14,161 nt of DNA, taken from assembly GCA_947623795.1 (NCBI GenBank), contig CANQHS010000015.1:1-14161 (forward strand), in the 5' to 3' direction. This document shows positions 1 through 6,463 of the stretch, piece after piece. Numbering within the stretch: the stretch's first letter is position 1; each line of letters begins with the position of its first letter. A program made the translations under genes and the position numbers. The notes below the pieces were generated by a model that was not told the origin of the DNA, did not search any database, and saw only the letters and a program-made list of their open reading frames with translations. The DNA comes from an uncultured Clostridia bacterium (GTDB lineage: Bacteria; Bacillota; Clostridia; Christensenellales; UBA1242).

Positions 1-104
1 GCATATGTCATTGAGCACGGGGTCCCCACAAGAACTGTTTCGAAGTGGGGCGAATTGTCGAAGAATCTGCCGACACTCCGCTCAGGGTGACAGTGCAGAA
101 TGAC
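1..104. repeat. Leader-type dispersed repeat, left edge
   Basis: This stretch holds a degenerate copy of the GTCATTCTGAGC / GAAGAATC repeat seen five more times in the window. TGTCATTGAGC near position 6 faces GCTCAGGGTGACA at 80-92, so the outer ends form an imperfect inverted repeat. Inside it, CCCAC-type arms CCCCAC (24-29) and GTGGGG (45-50) are exactly complementary, and GGGGTCCCC (19-27) is a small palindrome. The section GAAGAATCTGCCGACRCTCC also recurs at 14046-14065. No gene is visible. The repeat lies just downstream of the stop codon of the minus-strand gene ending at 112 and may continue beyond the window. Confidence 0.6.
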
Positions 105-111
105 GATGTCA

Positions 112-1350
112 TTATTTTATTTCGGTTTCGACGATGTCGGTTGAAATGGCATTGTCGAGAACGTTAAATGCCAATTGAATGGCGGTCATTTCAACTTTTT
201 CTTCTATTTTGCTCGCGATTTTTTCGACATTTTCTTTGAATTCCTTGCGGACTTCGTCTTTGTTCACTTCGAGTTTCTTTGTGTCTGTGCCTTTAACTTT
301 TATTTGTTCCGCTCTCGCTGAGATTGGCTTATAGAACGCTTCGCCTTCGTGGGACAGGAAGAACACGCCTTCAATCCCTTTGCGCTTTGTGTTTATGATT
401 TGATATGCGGCGCGCTTTCTTGCTCCGCCAACAATGTAGCCCAACTTTTTGGAGTTGGTTTCAACGAAAACGTTATATGCTAGGATGCGGCCTTTGTTGT
501 CCAAAACCGTGATACCGTCGTAGTTCAACATTTGCTTGAACAGTTCGGAATAGGCGCGGAGCTTCACTTCGTTATAGCTCTTGCTCTGGGCAAAAAGTTT
601 GCTATAGCTAATTGGCTCTTTAAGCCAAATTCCGTCCTCAAAAAAGCCGTTGTCCACATAGTCCTTATCCACAACAACGCAAATTGTGCCATGGATGTCG
701 TTGAGTGCGTTAAAGATGATGTTGTAGTACATATTCTTCATGTCTTGGAGTTTGCGTTGAGTGGTTCTAAGCTTTGCAAAGGTGGCGTCCACAAACGCGC
801 GGATTTCGCTTGCGATTGGGCTATATTTGGATTTGTCGAGCGAAAAATTAACGATTAGATTCCTGCCCGAAATTGAGTGGAGTTGCAATGCATAGAAGTT
901 GAGCGGGCGGGCAACGATGCAAAAAATTTTTGGCTGCTTATCTTTTAGCGTTGTGCTCTCTTCGAGCGTGCGCAAAAAGCTTTTGTCCTTTATGCTTGCA
1001 AAAGACATGGCAAGGCCATAGGTTATTTTATCCTTAATGTTAACAAAAACACACCAATCGTTTTGGCAGATTGCAAGCAAACTTTTCATCCGCATGTTGT
1101 AATTGGTGGCGTCCTTGTCCTCAAAGATGGTTATCATGTGGGCTTTTGGCAAGGATTTTATTAAACTTTCGATATTGTTTGTGAAGATGATTTTTGGACG
1201 TATTAAATTCCCCTCTTCTTTATAATACATAATTTCATTAAAATTATTTAAGAAGTGGCTCATCACAAGAGGCGGGAAATTAGCAAACTCCTCATCAAAG
1301 AAACTTGTTACATTGTCCTTTGCGGGGTCGAAAAAAATCATTTCATCCAT
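112..1350 (-). CDS. Divergent DisA_N/DAC-like (diadenylate cyclase-like) protein
   Basis: A 412-aa soluble protein with no signal peptide or membrane helix. Residues 278-341 resemble the diadenylate cyclase (DAC) fold. Asp278-Gly279-Ile280 lies where the family has DGA, followed by a hydrophobic strand and NKGRIL. GGARKRAA (308-315) lies where the family has GTRHRAA, and a strand ending SHEG (333-336) stands for the SEE/TG segment. DAC enzymes make c-di-AMP from two ATP. Here the Ala of DGA and the Thr and His of TRHR are changed, so activity is uncertain. Residues about 40-215 (YGL at 111-113) look like an N-terminal sensor region, perhaps of the DACNV type known from DAC fusions; that naming is from memory. 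The C-terminus (about 360-395) is charged and helical. No Shine-Dalgarno precedes the ATG, and a promoter sits right next to it. An alternative start is Met4. Confidence in the coding region is high, in the family moderate. Confidence 0.55.
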   Translation of the reverse strand: MDEMIFFDPAKDNVTSFFDEEFANFPPLVMSHFLNNFNEIMYYKEEGNLIRPKIIFTNNIESLIKSLPKAHMITIFEDKDATNYNMRMKSLLAICQNDWCVFVNIKDKITYGLAMSFASIKDKSFLRTLEESTTLKDKQPKIFCIVARPLNFYALQLHSISGRNLIVNFSLDKSKYSPIASEIRAFVDATFAKLRTTQRKLQDMKNMYYNIIFNALNDIHGTICVVVDKDYVDNGFFEDGIWLKEPISYSKLFAQSKSYNEVKLRAYSELFKQMLNYDGITVLDNKGRILAYNVFVETNSKKLGYIVGGARKRAAYQIINTKRKGIEGVFFLSHEGEAFYKPISARAEQIKVKGTDTKKLEVNKDEVRKEFKENVEKIASKIEEKVEMTAIQLAFNVLDNAISTDIVETEIK

Positions 1351-1358
1351 TTAAAAAG

Positions 1359-1387
1359 AATATATCAATAATTTTTAAAAATTGCAA
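1359..1387 (-). promoter_or_regulatory. Candidate promoter of the DAC-like gene, possibly leaderless
   Basis: Read on the minus strand, TTGCAA (1382-1387) and TATATT (1359-1364) are separated by 17 bp, a good sigma-A-like pair. Transcription would start around 1351-1353, directly at the ATG that begins at 1350. This would give a leaderless or nearly leaderless mRNA and fits the lack of a Shine-Dalgarno. The region is very AT-rich, so chance matches are likely. Confidence 0.4.
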
Positions 1388-1428
1388 ATATTTTTAAAAA
1401 TTTTTAAAAAAAAGTTAAAAAAATGTTA

Positions 1429-1455
1429 AAAAACACCTCAAAACGGGGTGTTTTT
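1429..1455 (-). terminator. Intrinsic terminator of the small coiled-coil gene
   Basis: An 11-bp stem (1429-1439 with 1445-1455, one G-T pair) closes a 5-nt loop. On the minus strand it is followed by TTTTT, just after the stop codon at 1463. It separates the small gene upstream from the DAC-like gene, so the two are probably not one operon. T-runs on the plus-strand side would also allow termination there. Confidence 0.75.
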
Positions 1456-1462
1456 GCGTTTT

Positions 1463-1705
1463 TTATTGCTTTAACTTAGATTTTAAATAAATTATTTCGT
1501 TCTTAAGCCGATTGCATTCCGCTGTTTTTTCTTTTAATTCCCTTAGTAATTTTTCTTGCGTCAAATTTAAGTTTAGGATTTCCGCTTTTTTGTCCAGCTC
1601 AATTTTGTGTTTCACCACTTTCATGATTCCATTAAAAAGGGCGGAGATGTCCTCATCCGTGATTGCGGGCGGCATGATGTAGAGATTGCACTTTTTGTCT
1701 TTCAT
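1463..1705 (-). CDS. Small coiled-coil protein, function unknown
   Basis: An 80-aa protein that I do not recognise. A short N-terminal part (MKDKKCNLYIMPPAITDEDI) is followed from about residue 33 to the end by a Lys/Glu/Leu-rich segment with heptad-like spacing of Leu and Ile (LNLTQEKLLRELKEK, then NEIIYLKSKLKQ). This predicts a helical coiled coil, so it probably oligomerises or binds a partner. A purine-rich GGGGAAAATAGAG precedes the ATG at 1705. It is transcribed divergently from the 274-aa gene across a 110-bp AT-rich spacer and ends in its own terminator. The size and coil are reminiscent of small division or scaffold proteins such as ZapA, but no diagnostic motif supports that name. 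Confidence 0.6.
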   Translation of the reverse strand: MKDKKCNLYIMPPAITDEDISALFNGIMKVVKHKIELDKKAEILNLNLTQEKLLRELKEKTAECNRLKNEIIYLKSKLKQ

Positions 1706-1815
1706 AACTCTATTTTCCCCAAATTCATTTTTAATTATTTTTCGTTTTTAGAATATTTTTGTTTTATTTTAAGTTTATTTGTTAATTTATCGAATCAAAA
1801 TTCATAGATATATAT

Positions 1816-2640
1816 ATGAATTATCTTGTTAGCAAGTTTCCTTGTAAGATTGATGATTGCGGATTTTCCCTTCAAGAAAATGTTAGATATAAAATTGATG
1901 AGCCGATTGAAAATTTGTGCGTTTCAGTTTTTGGCGAAAACAAAATTTTGTCGAAAACGGACGGGATTGTCAGCTTCAATTTTGAGGGGGACAACTATTC
2001 GTTTTTGTTTTTTGCGCCGCAAAATTTTTTTGATGTTCAATTTTTAAATTTAAACAACACTAGTGTTTTTATTAGCGTAACAAACAGGCTTAAAATTAGC
2101 ATAGACAATGTCCGCGTTATTGATGAAGAGGTTGGGATGATTGAGTTTTCGCAAGTGGAAAAATTAGGCGAATTTAGCATCATCTATTTTGAGGGAGAGA
2201 GAAAATTTGTTGTGATTTTAAAGGGCAAGGAAGTTTGCGGCTATGGATATTATGACGAGATAAACAAAAAGAAAGACGAAATATATTTTATGTGCCGGCT
2301 AAAGGATAGTTTGAATCATGGGCGAGTGTTCCACATTTCGACAAAATTTGAGGAATATTTAGTTTATTTGGACGATTTTGAACTCAAATTGAAACCCGAA
2401 TTTGTGCATCTTGTGTTTTTGGATTGCATGCTAGCGAACAACTTAAAATATTGCAACGCGTTGTTGGACGAGGGCTTAAAACAAAAGGACGAAAAAGAGA
2501 TCAAAAACTTTTTTTGCGATTTCGATTATTTTTTCCCGCTAAAAAATTGCGCCGCCGCGTGCTTTAAAAAAAATGCCCTTGTGGGCATTTATAAATTCGA
2601 AATTTCAAACTGTTCAATTAGCAATATTGTATATCTTTAA
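1816..2640 (+). CDS. Hypothetical protein, 274 aa
   Basis: I do not recognise this protein. It has no signal peptide, membrane helix or nucleotide-binding motif. The sequence alternates short hydrophobic and polar runs rich in Phe, Val and Ile, suggesting a mostly beta-strand protein (residues about 1-200) with a more helical C-terminal part (KPEFVHLVFLDCMLANN, then LLDEGLKQKDEKEIKNFF). Nine or more Cys are scattered, with no CxxC pair. No Shine-Dalgarno is evident; ATATATAT runs directly into the ATG, and no other in-frame ATG is near, so the start is somewhat uncertain. It is divergent from the small coiled-coil gene and convergent with the ATPase gene. A hairpin lies inside its last 70 bases. 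AT-rich, lineage-specific composition suggests an orphan. Confidence 0.6.
   Translation: MNYLVSKFPCKIDDCGFSLQENVRYKIDEPIENLCVSVFGENKILSKTDGIVSFNFEGDNYSFLFFAPQNFFDVQFLNLNNTSVFISVTNRLKISIDNVRVIDEEVGMIEFSQVEKLGEFSIIYFEGERKFVVILKGKEVCGYGYYDEINKKKDEIYFMCRLKDSLNHGRVFHISTKFEEYLVYLDDFELKLKPEFVHLVFLDCMLANNLKYCNALLDEGLKQKDEKEIKNFFCDFDYFFPLKNCAAACFKKNALVGIYKFEISNCSISNIVYL
2571..2590 (-). terminator. Terminator-like hairpin inside the 3' end of the 274-aa gene (minus-strand polarity)
   Basis: A perfect 8-bp stem, AAATGCCC (2571-2578) with GGGCATTT (2583-2590), closes a 4-nt loop. On the minus strand it is followed by a run of T, so it fits an intrinsic terminator for leftward transcription, for example read-through from the ATPase gene. 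It is not followed by a T-run on the plus strand, so it should not stop the gene in which it lies. Confidence 0.45.
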
Positions 2641-2645
2641 ATTTG

Positions 2646-2878
2646 TCACCCTGAGCGTAGTCGAAGGGTCTCCTAAATAGAAAAAGGAACTCAGCTTTGG
2701 AGATTTACCAATTCACTTGGATGCTCGATTTAACGGGGACCCCAAAAACAATATTTATTGTTTGCAGGGGAAGAGGAACAAACAAGCAAACAACGAAATT
2801 TGCGTCTAGCAAATGAGATATAGCGCAGTTTGTGACGTTGTTCATTGGCAAATCCCCAAACTTCGTGTTGTTGAAAAA
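2646..2878 (+). repeat. Modular repeat element, long core, copy A
   Basis: Leader TGTCACCCTGAGC...TCGAAGGGTC (from 2646) is followed by GGAACTCAG. A 165-bp core (2696-2860) and a tail starting AAACTTCGT come next. The core ends are 17-bp imperfect inverted repeats (TTTGGAGATTTACCAAT at 2696-2712 and ATTGGCAAATCCCCAAA at 2844-2860, two mismatches). Inside lie AAACAAT/ATTGTTT (2746-2752/2757-2763) and ATTTGC/GCAAAT (2798-2803/2809-2814). The core differs from copy B (12898-13060) by three substitutions and one 2-nt indel. No open frame of note. It looks like a MITE-type or structured repeat, and the inferred mobility has no direct proof. Confidence 0.8.
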
Positions 2879-2900
2879 CTCAACAGACTTACTTGGGGTT

Positions 2901-2928
2901 AAAAACTTAACTTTTGTGTTAAGTTTTT
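2901..2928. terminator. Bidirectional terminator between repeat copies
   Basis: A perfect 11-bp inverted repeat, AAAAACTTAAC (2901-2911) and GTTAAGTTTTT (2918-2928), closes a 6-nt loop and has T-runs on both sides. It can terminate plus-strand transcription from the 274-aa gene and minus-strand transcription from the ATPase. It sits between repeat copies A and C1. Confidence 0.65.
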
Positions 2929-2992
2929 TATTGATATATATAAATAAAAAAATTGAATAACGACTTATTTAAAATTGAACAAGTTAGTTAAA

Positions 2993-3150
2993 CAATTTTT
3001 TTAATATACGAAGTTTAAGGGGTTGTCGTGAAACGACTTAGCGAAGCGTTTAGTGAGCGGCAATCCCTTAAACTCACGTTCCTTATTTTTTAGATTCTTC
3101 GACGCACTGCGTTTGCTCAGAATGACATTAGAGATACACTCAGAATGACA
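2993..3150 (-). repeat. Modular repeat element, short core, copy C1
   Basis: Read on the minus strand: two CATTCTGAG leader units (around 3119-3150), TCGAAGAATC, GGAACGTGAG, a 59-bp core (3014-3072) and the tail ACTTCGTATATT running to about 2993. The core ends, TTTAAGGGATTG-type and CAACCCCTTAAA-type arms (3061-3072 and 3014-3025), are inverted repeats with one mismatch. Inside, GTCG/CGAC and AAACG/CGTTT arms can pair. It is an inverted near-copy of 5656-5714 (two substitutions in 59 bp). The stretch 2929-2992 between it and the terminator is AT-rich, with nothing recognisable. Confidence 0.8.
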
Positions 3151-3157
3151 GATGATA

Positions 3158-5554
3158 TCAATTTTTTGCATTGTCGGGATTGAGAGTGTTGGGCGAAATG
3201 TTGAATAGCCTTATGAAGATTAGATAAACTGGATATGCGGCTTGGCAGACGACAATGAAATACAACAAATCGACATAGGTGAATGGCACATATTTGAATA
3301 GCCCTGGCATTGTGAAAACGAGAGTTGCGCTCGCGGTTAGGCAGACAGTGTACATGAGGGCTTTAAACCAATTGAACGGTTTGCACATTCTAAATAGCGC
3401 AATGAAGCCGACCACCAAAATTGCAAGCGAGGACATCGTTACAAGCACTTCGTCCGGAATGCCCGTGAACATTTGATATACATACATTGCGATTGTAACG
3501 CCCACCAAGCATATACCGGCTGGGATTGTGTTTTTCGCGAGATTGAGCATAAATCGGCCCTTGATTGGGTTGGTGTTTGGCTGCAAGGCAAGGCAGAACG
3601 ATGGGATGCCGATAACCAACATTTCAAGCAAAATAAATTGAATTGGGCTGAACGGATATTGGCTTTTCATGCATAATACGAAAATGGAAATGCAGATTGC
3701 AAATATCGTTTTCATGAGGAATAGGGATGCGGATTTTTGGATGTTGTTAACAACTCTTCGCCCTTCCGCAACCACGCTTGGCATTGAGCTAAAATTGCTG
3801 TCCAAAAGAACTAATTGGCTCACGCTTCTTGCCGCATCGCTGCCCGCCGCAATGGCAACCGAACAATCGGCCTCTTTAAGCGCCAAAATGTCGTTCACGC
3901 CGTCGCCCGTCATGGCAACCGTTTTGCCTTGCGCCTTTAGCGCTTTAACGAGAACAGCTTTTTGTTCTGGGCTAACGCGACCAAAGATTGTGAATCTTTC
4001 CGCCGCCTCTATAACTTGATTGTTGTTTAGCCCTTGAAGGCTAATATATTTATCATAGTTGTCCACTCCAACCCGCCTTGCTACTTCGCTGACCGTGATT
4101 GGATTGTCGCCCGAAATGATTTTTATGTCCACGCCATTTTGCTTGAACCACTCGATTGTTTTTGGGGCGTCCTTTCGAATGTTGTCTTGCAACAAAATGA
4201 GCGCGATAGGTCGGCTTCCCGCATTTGTGAAGTTGGCGTCGCACTCGGTTAGGAGCAAAACGCGATAGCCGCTAAGCGAATATTGCTCGGCTTGCTTTTT
4301 TATGGCGTCCGTTGGCTTGTCGATAACATATTCATACGCGCCAAGTTTGAACGCGCCAATGCTTTTAAATTTGCAGCCCATAAATTTTCGCTCGCTTGAA
4401 AACGGAATGCTTTTGTCCGCAACATAAACTGGGCGACCGAAATAGGATTTCAAGGCAATTGCCGTGTGGTTCGCATCATGGAAGGCATTAACCATGCTCG
4501 CAACAATTTTGTCCACGTCCTTCCCCGTTTCCTTTCCTAGCAACACCACATCTTTAACACTCATCGACCCGCTAGTGAGCGTTCCTGTTTTGTCCAAGCA
4601 AAGCACATTTGTGCGGGCGAGCATTTCGATGCAATATAGGTCTTGCACGAGCGTGCGCTTTTTGGCAAGTCGGATGACACTTACTGCCAACGCAACCGAG
4701 GTTAAGAGGAACATTCCGGCAGGAATCATGGCGATTATGCAGCCGGCTGTTTTAGTTATGACCATATATGTCACATTGTGTGTCATTGGCGGATTTGCAA
4801 CGAAATATTTATAGTTGTTGTAGAGCATGATGATTGCAATCGGCACCATAAATACCGAGATTATTTTTATGAGTGTTCGCAAGCTTGTTAGGAGTTCGCT
4901 TTTTGCTTGCTTAAACTTTTTTGCTTTTTGGCTAAGTTGGGAGATATAGTTATCGTCACCAATCTTAACGACCTTTGCTTTGCAACTCCCGGACGAGATG
5001 AAACTTCCGCCAAGAAGGCTATCTCCCTTTTTCTTTTTAACGGGTTGGCTTTCGCCGGTTAGCAAACTTTCGTTAACTTCAACTTGACCGTCCAAAACGA
5101 CACTGTCGCACGCAATTTGCATGCCCGGATTTAGGCAAAGCACTTCGTCCAGCACCACTTCGGTTTTATAAATTTCTTGCTCTTCGCCCGAACGAACGAC
5201 CTTTGTGAAATTCGAATTGGTGAGCGAGAGTTTGTCCATCGTTTTCTTGGCGCGAATCTCTTGGAAAATTCCAATGCTGGTGTTGAGGACCACAATCACC
5301 ATAAACAGCATGTCGCTATACGCTTGCACGCAGATGAGCGCGATTGCCACCACTAGGCAGGTTATGTTAAAAAATGTGAAAATGTTTTTTGCAAAAATGC
5401 TTCCAAGACTTTTGCTCGTTTTCACCTTTGAAATGTTGACTAAATTTTCATTTATGCGCTGTTGAATTTGTTTTTCGTTTAGGCCCTCATCGGGTTTTGG
5501 ATTAAAACGCGTGTGGGCTTTTGGCTCGATTTCTTTTTTCATTTTTCTTTGCAT
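3158..5554 (-). CDS. Cation-translocating P-type ATPase, CtpE/Exp7-like
   Basis: An inner-membrane ATP-driven cation pump of 798 aa, full length for the family. Visible in order: an N-terminal cytosolic stretch with GLNEKQIQQRI, TM1-2 (about 55-98), actuator loop TGES (166-169), TM3-4 (about 226-293), phosphorylation motif DKTGTLT with Asp321, nucleotide-binding PFSSERKFM (384-392), hinge TGDGVND (549-555), and TM5-10 (about 606-783). TM6 carries IGIPSF. These features and TSKSLG near residue 47 match the CtpE/Exp7 group, where calcium uptake is reported for mycobacterial CtpE and pneumococcal CaxP. No CPC metal motif or heavy-metal-binding domain is present, so it is not a copper/zinc pump. 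TM4 reads MIPAGM (276-281), lacking the Glu of PEGL in calcium and proton pumps. GGGGAAAT lies directly before the ATG at 5554; Met5 is another possible start. The gene stands alone, flanked by inverted repeat copies. Confidence 0.93.
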   Translation of the reverse strand: MQRKMKKEIEPKAHTRFNPKPDEGLNEKQIQQRINENLVNISKVKTSKSLGSIFAKNIFTFFNITCLVVAIALICVQAYSDMLFMVIVVLNTSIGIFQEIRAKKTMDKLSLTNSNFTKVVRSGEEQEIYKTEVVLDEVLCLNPGMQIACDSVVLDGQVEVNESLLTGESQPVKKKKGDSLLGGSFISSGSCKAKVVKIGDDNYISQLSQKAKKFKQAKSELLTSLRTLIKIISVFMVPIAIIMLYNNYKYFVANPPMTHNVTYMVITKTAGCIIAMIPAGMFLLTSVALAVSVIRLAKKRTLVQDLYCIEMLARTNVLCLDKTGTLTSGSMSVKDVVLLGKETGKDVDKIVASMVNAFHDANHTAIALKSYFGRPVYVADKSIPFSSERKFMGCKFKSIGAFKLGAYEYVIDKPTDAIKKQAEQYSLSGYRVLLLTECDANFTNAGSRPIALILLQDNIRKDAPKTIEWFKQNGVDIKIISGDNPITVSEVARRVGVDNYDKYISLQGLNNNQVIEAAERFTIFGRVSPEQKAVLVKALKAQGKTVAMTGDGVNDILALKEADCSVAIAAGSDAARSVSQLVLLDSNFSSMPSVVAEGRRVVNNIQKSASLFLMKTIFAICISIFVLCMKSQYPFSPIQFILLEMLVIGIPSFCLALQPNTNPIKGRFMLNLAKNTIPAGICLVGVTIAMYVYQMFTGIPDEVLVTMSSLAILVVGFIALFRMCKPFNWFKALMYTVCLTASATLVFTMPGLFKYVPFTYVDLLYFIVVCQAAYPVYLIFIRLFNISPNTLNPDNAKN

Positions 5555-5572
5555 ATTTCCCCTATATTTTTT

Positions 5573-5735
5573 GTCATTCTGAGCAAAGTATTATGTCATT
5601 CTGAGTGGAGCGTAGCGGAATCGAAGAATCCCCCAATCAGAAAAGCGGAACTCACTTTAAGGGATTGCCGCTTACTTAACGCTTCGCTAAGTCGTTTCAC
5701 GACAACCCCTTAAATTTCGTGTTATTAAGAAAGTT
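5573..5735 (+). repeat. Modular repeat element, short core, copy C2
   Basis: Two GTCATTCTGAG units (from about 5574 and 5594), then TCGAAGAATCCCCC, GCGGAACTCAC and a 59-bp core (5656-5714). The core has arms TTTAAGGGATTG (5656-5667) and CAACCCCTTAAA (5703-5714). The tail is AATTTCGTGTTATTAAGAAA. It is the inverted partner of C1. Both leaders point toward the ATPase gene and both cores away from it, so the gene sits inside a large inverted repeat. The remaining spacer to 5920 is AT-rich upstream sequence of the ferritin-like gene. Confidence 0.8.
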
Positions 5736-5788
5736 AATAAAGTTACATATTATTAAATTATTAACATTTTATTTAATTTGAAAGAGTT

Positions 5789-5802
5789 AATATCGTGATA
5801 TT
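5789..5802. promoter_or_regulatory. Palindrome upstream of the ferritin-like gene, possible operator
   Basis: AATATC-GT-GATATT is an inverted repeat with 6-bp arms, 119 bp before the ATG at 5921. A TTGAAA lies at 5778-5783 just beside it, and TATATT at 5808-5813 is close, though the spacing of that pair is not ideal. A second candidate promoter, TTGAAA (5865-5870) with TATTTT (5888-5893) at 17-bp spacing, lies nearer the gene. The palindrome could be a regulator site but matches no consensus I can name. Confidence 0.25.
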
Positions 5803-5920
5803 CTTTTTATATTTTAACACAATTTAAACGCTAATACAAATAAAATTTTTAATTTTATAAAATTTTGAAAGTTTTTAACAATTTTTTTATTTTCTTAATA
5901 ATTATAATAAGGAGAAAATT

Positions 5921-6436
5921 ATGGATTTATCTAATTATCAAGTTAAACTTAGCGAAAATTATCCCGAAATTGAAGGGGCAACAAACGACCCATACACAGT
6001 GGGCATTTTAAAAAATCTTGCCTTTTCAAAAATGGGCGAGTTGGGCGGCGTTTTGACCTACATATTTCAATCCAACATCGCGGACAAAACGGACGACGAT
6101 TTAGGCGAACTTTTTGAGGAGATTGCAATAACCGAAATGTTGCACCTAAACTTGCTCATGCACGCGATAACCAAGTTTGGCGGCATTCCAAAATACGAAA
6201 ACGAAAATGGGGTGAGCTTTAACACTGCCGCAATAAACTACACGATGAAACTAAAAGAAATGCTTGAAAATAACATCATGGGCGAGCAAGAGGCAATTAG
6301 GGCTTATGGCGATGCGGCAAGGCGGGTTAAAAACGAGAGTTTGAAAGACCTTTTCATGCGCATCATTAAAGACGAAGAGCTTCATCTTGAAACTTTTAGG
6401 CGACTAAAGGACACAGTGCAATTTTTGTCCATTTAA
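5921..6436 (+). CDS. Ferritin-like diiron protein (rubrerythrin/Mn-catalase superfamily)
   Basis: A 171-aa soluble four-helix-bundle protein. Candidate metal ligands are Glu40, Glu72-x2-His75, Glu122 (or Glu124) and Glu152-x2-His155. This reproduces the E...ExxH...E...ExxH pattern of ferritin-like dimetal proteins at near-usual spacing. No rubredoxin-type CxxC domain follows, so it is not a full rubrerythrin, and the length is near that of ferritin-like proteins and shorter than Mn-catalase. The segment ITEMLHLNLLMHAI resembles the second helix of Mn-catalase and CotJC-like proteins. A role in oxidative-stress defence or iron/manganese handling follows from the family and is not shown here. 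AAGGAG (5909-5914), 6 nt before the ATG, fixes the start. It is monocistronic, ending in a hairpin terminator. Confidence 0.85.
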   Translation: MDLSNYQVKLSENYPEIEGATNDPYTVGILKNLAFSKMGELGGVLTYIFQSNIADKTDDDLGELFEEIAITEMLHLNLLMHAITKFGGIPKYENENGVSFNTAAINYTMKLKEMLENNIMGEQEAIRAYGDAARRVKNESLKDLFMRIIKDEELHLETFRRLKDTVQFLSI

Positions 6437-6440
6437 AAAA

Positions 6441-6463
6441 CCAACAATTTTGTTGGCTTTTTT
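6441..6463. terminator. Bidirectional terminator between convergent genes
   Basis: CCAACA (6441-6446) and TGTTGG (6451-6456) form a stem with a 4-nt loop, preceded by an A-run and followed by a T-run. It terminates the ferritin-like gene (stop at 6436) on the plus strand. On the minus strand it lies directly after the stop codon (6462) of the PRC-barrel gene. Confidence 0.8.

Noticed and set aside
532..858. 108-aa open frame opposite the DAC-like gene
   Set aside because: No ribosome site or family features, and it lies fully within a gene with better coding signs.
1463..1705. Naming the small coiled-coil protein ZapA
   Set aside because: Size and coil are similar, but no conserved ZapA N-terminal motif can be seen.
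2696..2860. Long core considered as a tRNA or known riboswitch
   Set aside because: No tRNA acceptor/T-arm pattern and no riboswitch core I recognise. One copy follows the end of gerAC and neither lies as a leader of a gene.
2646..3150. Clustered repeats considered as a CRISPR array
   Set aside because: There are no regularly spaced short repeats with unique spacers and no cas genes; the units are long, inverted and dispersed.
3473..5465. Several open frames on the plus strand opposite the ATPase gene
   Set aside because: They are shadows of a well-supported P-type ATPase, lack ribosome sites and encode no recognisable protein.
5513..5713. 66-aa open frame starting inside the 5' end of the ATPase gene and running through repeat copy C2
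   Set aside because: It translates repeat sequence and has no ribosome site; similar frames are a common false gene call in such repeats.
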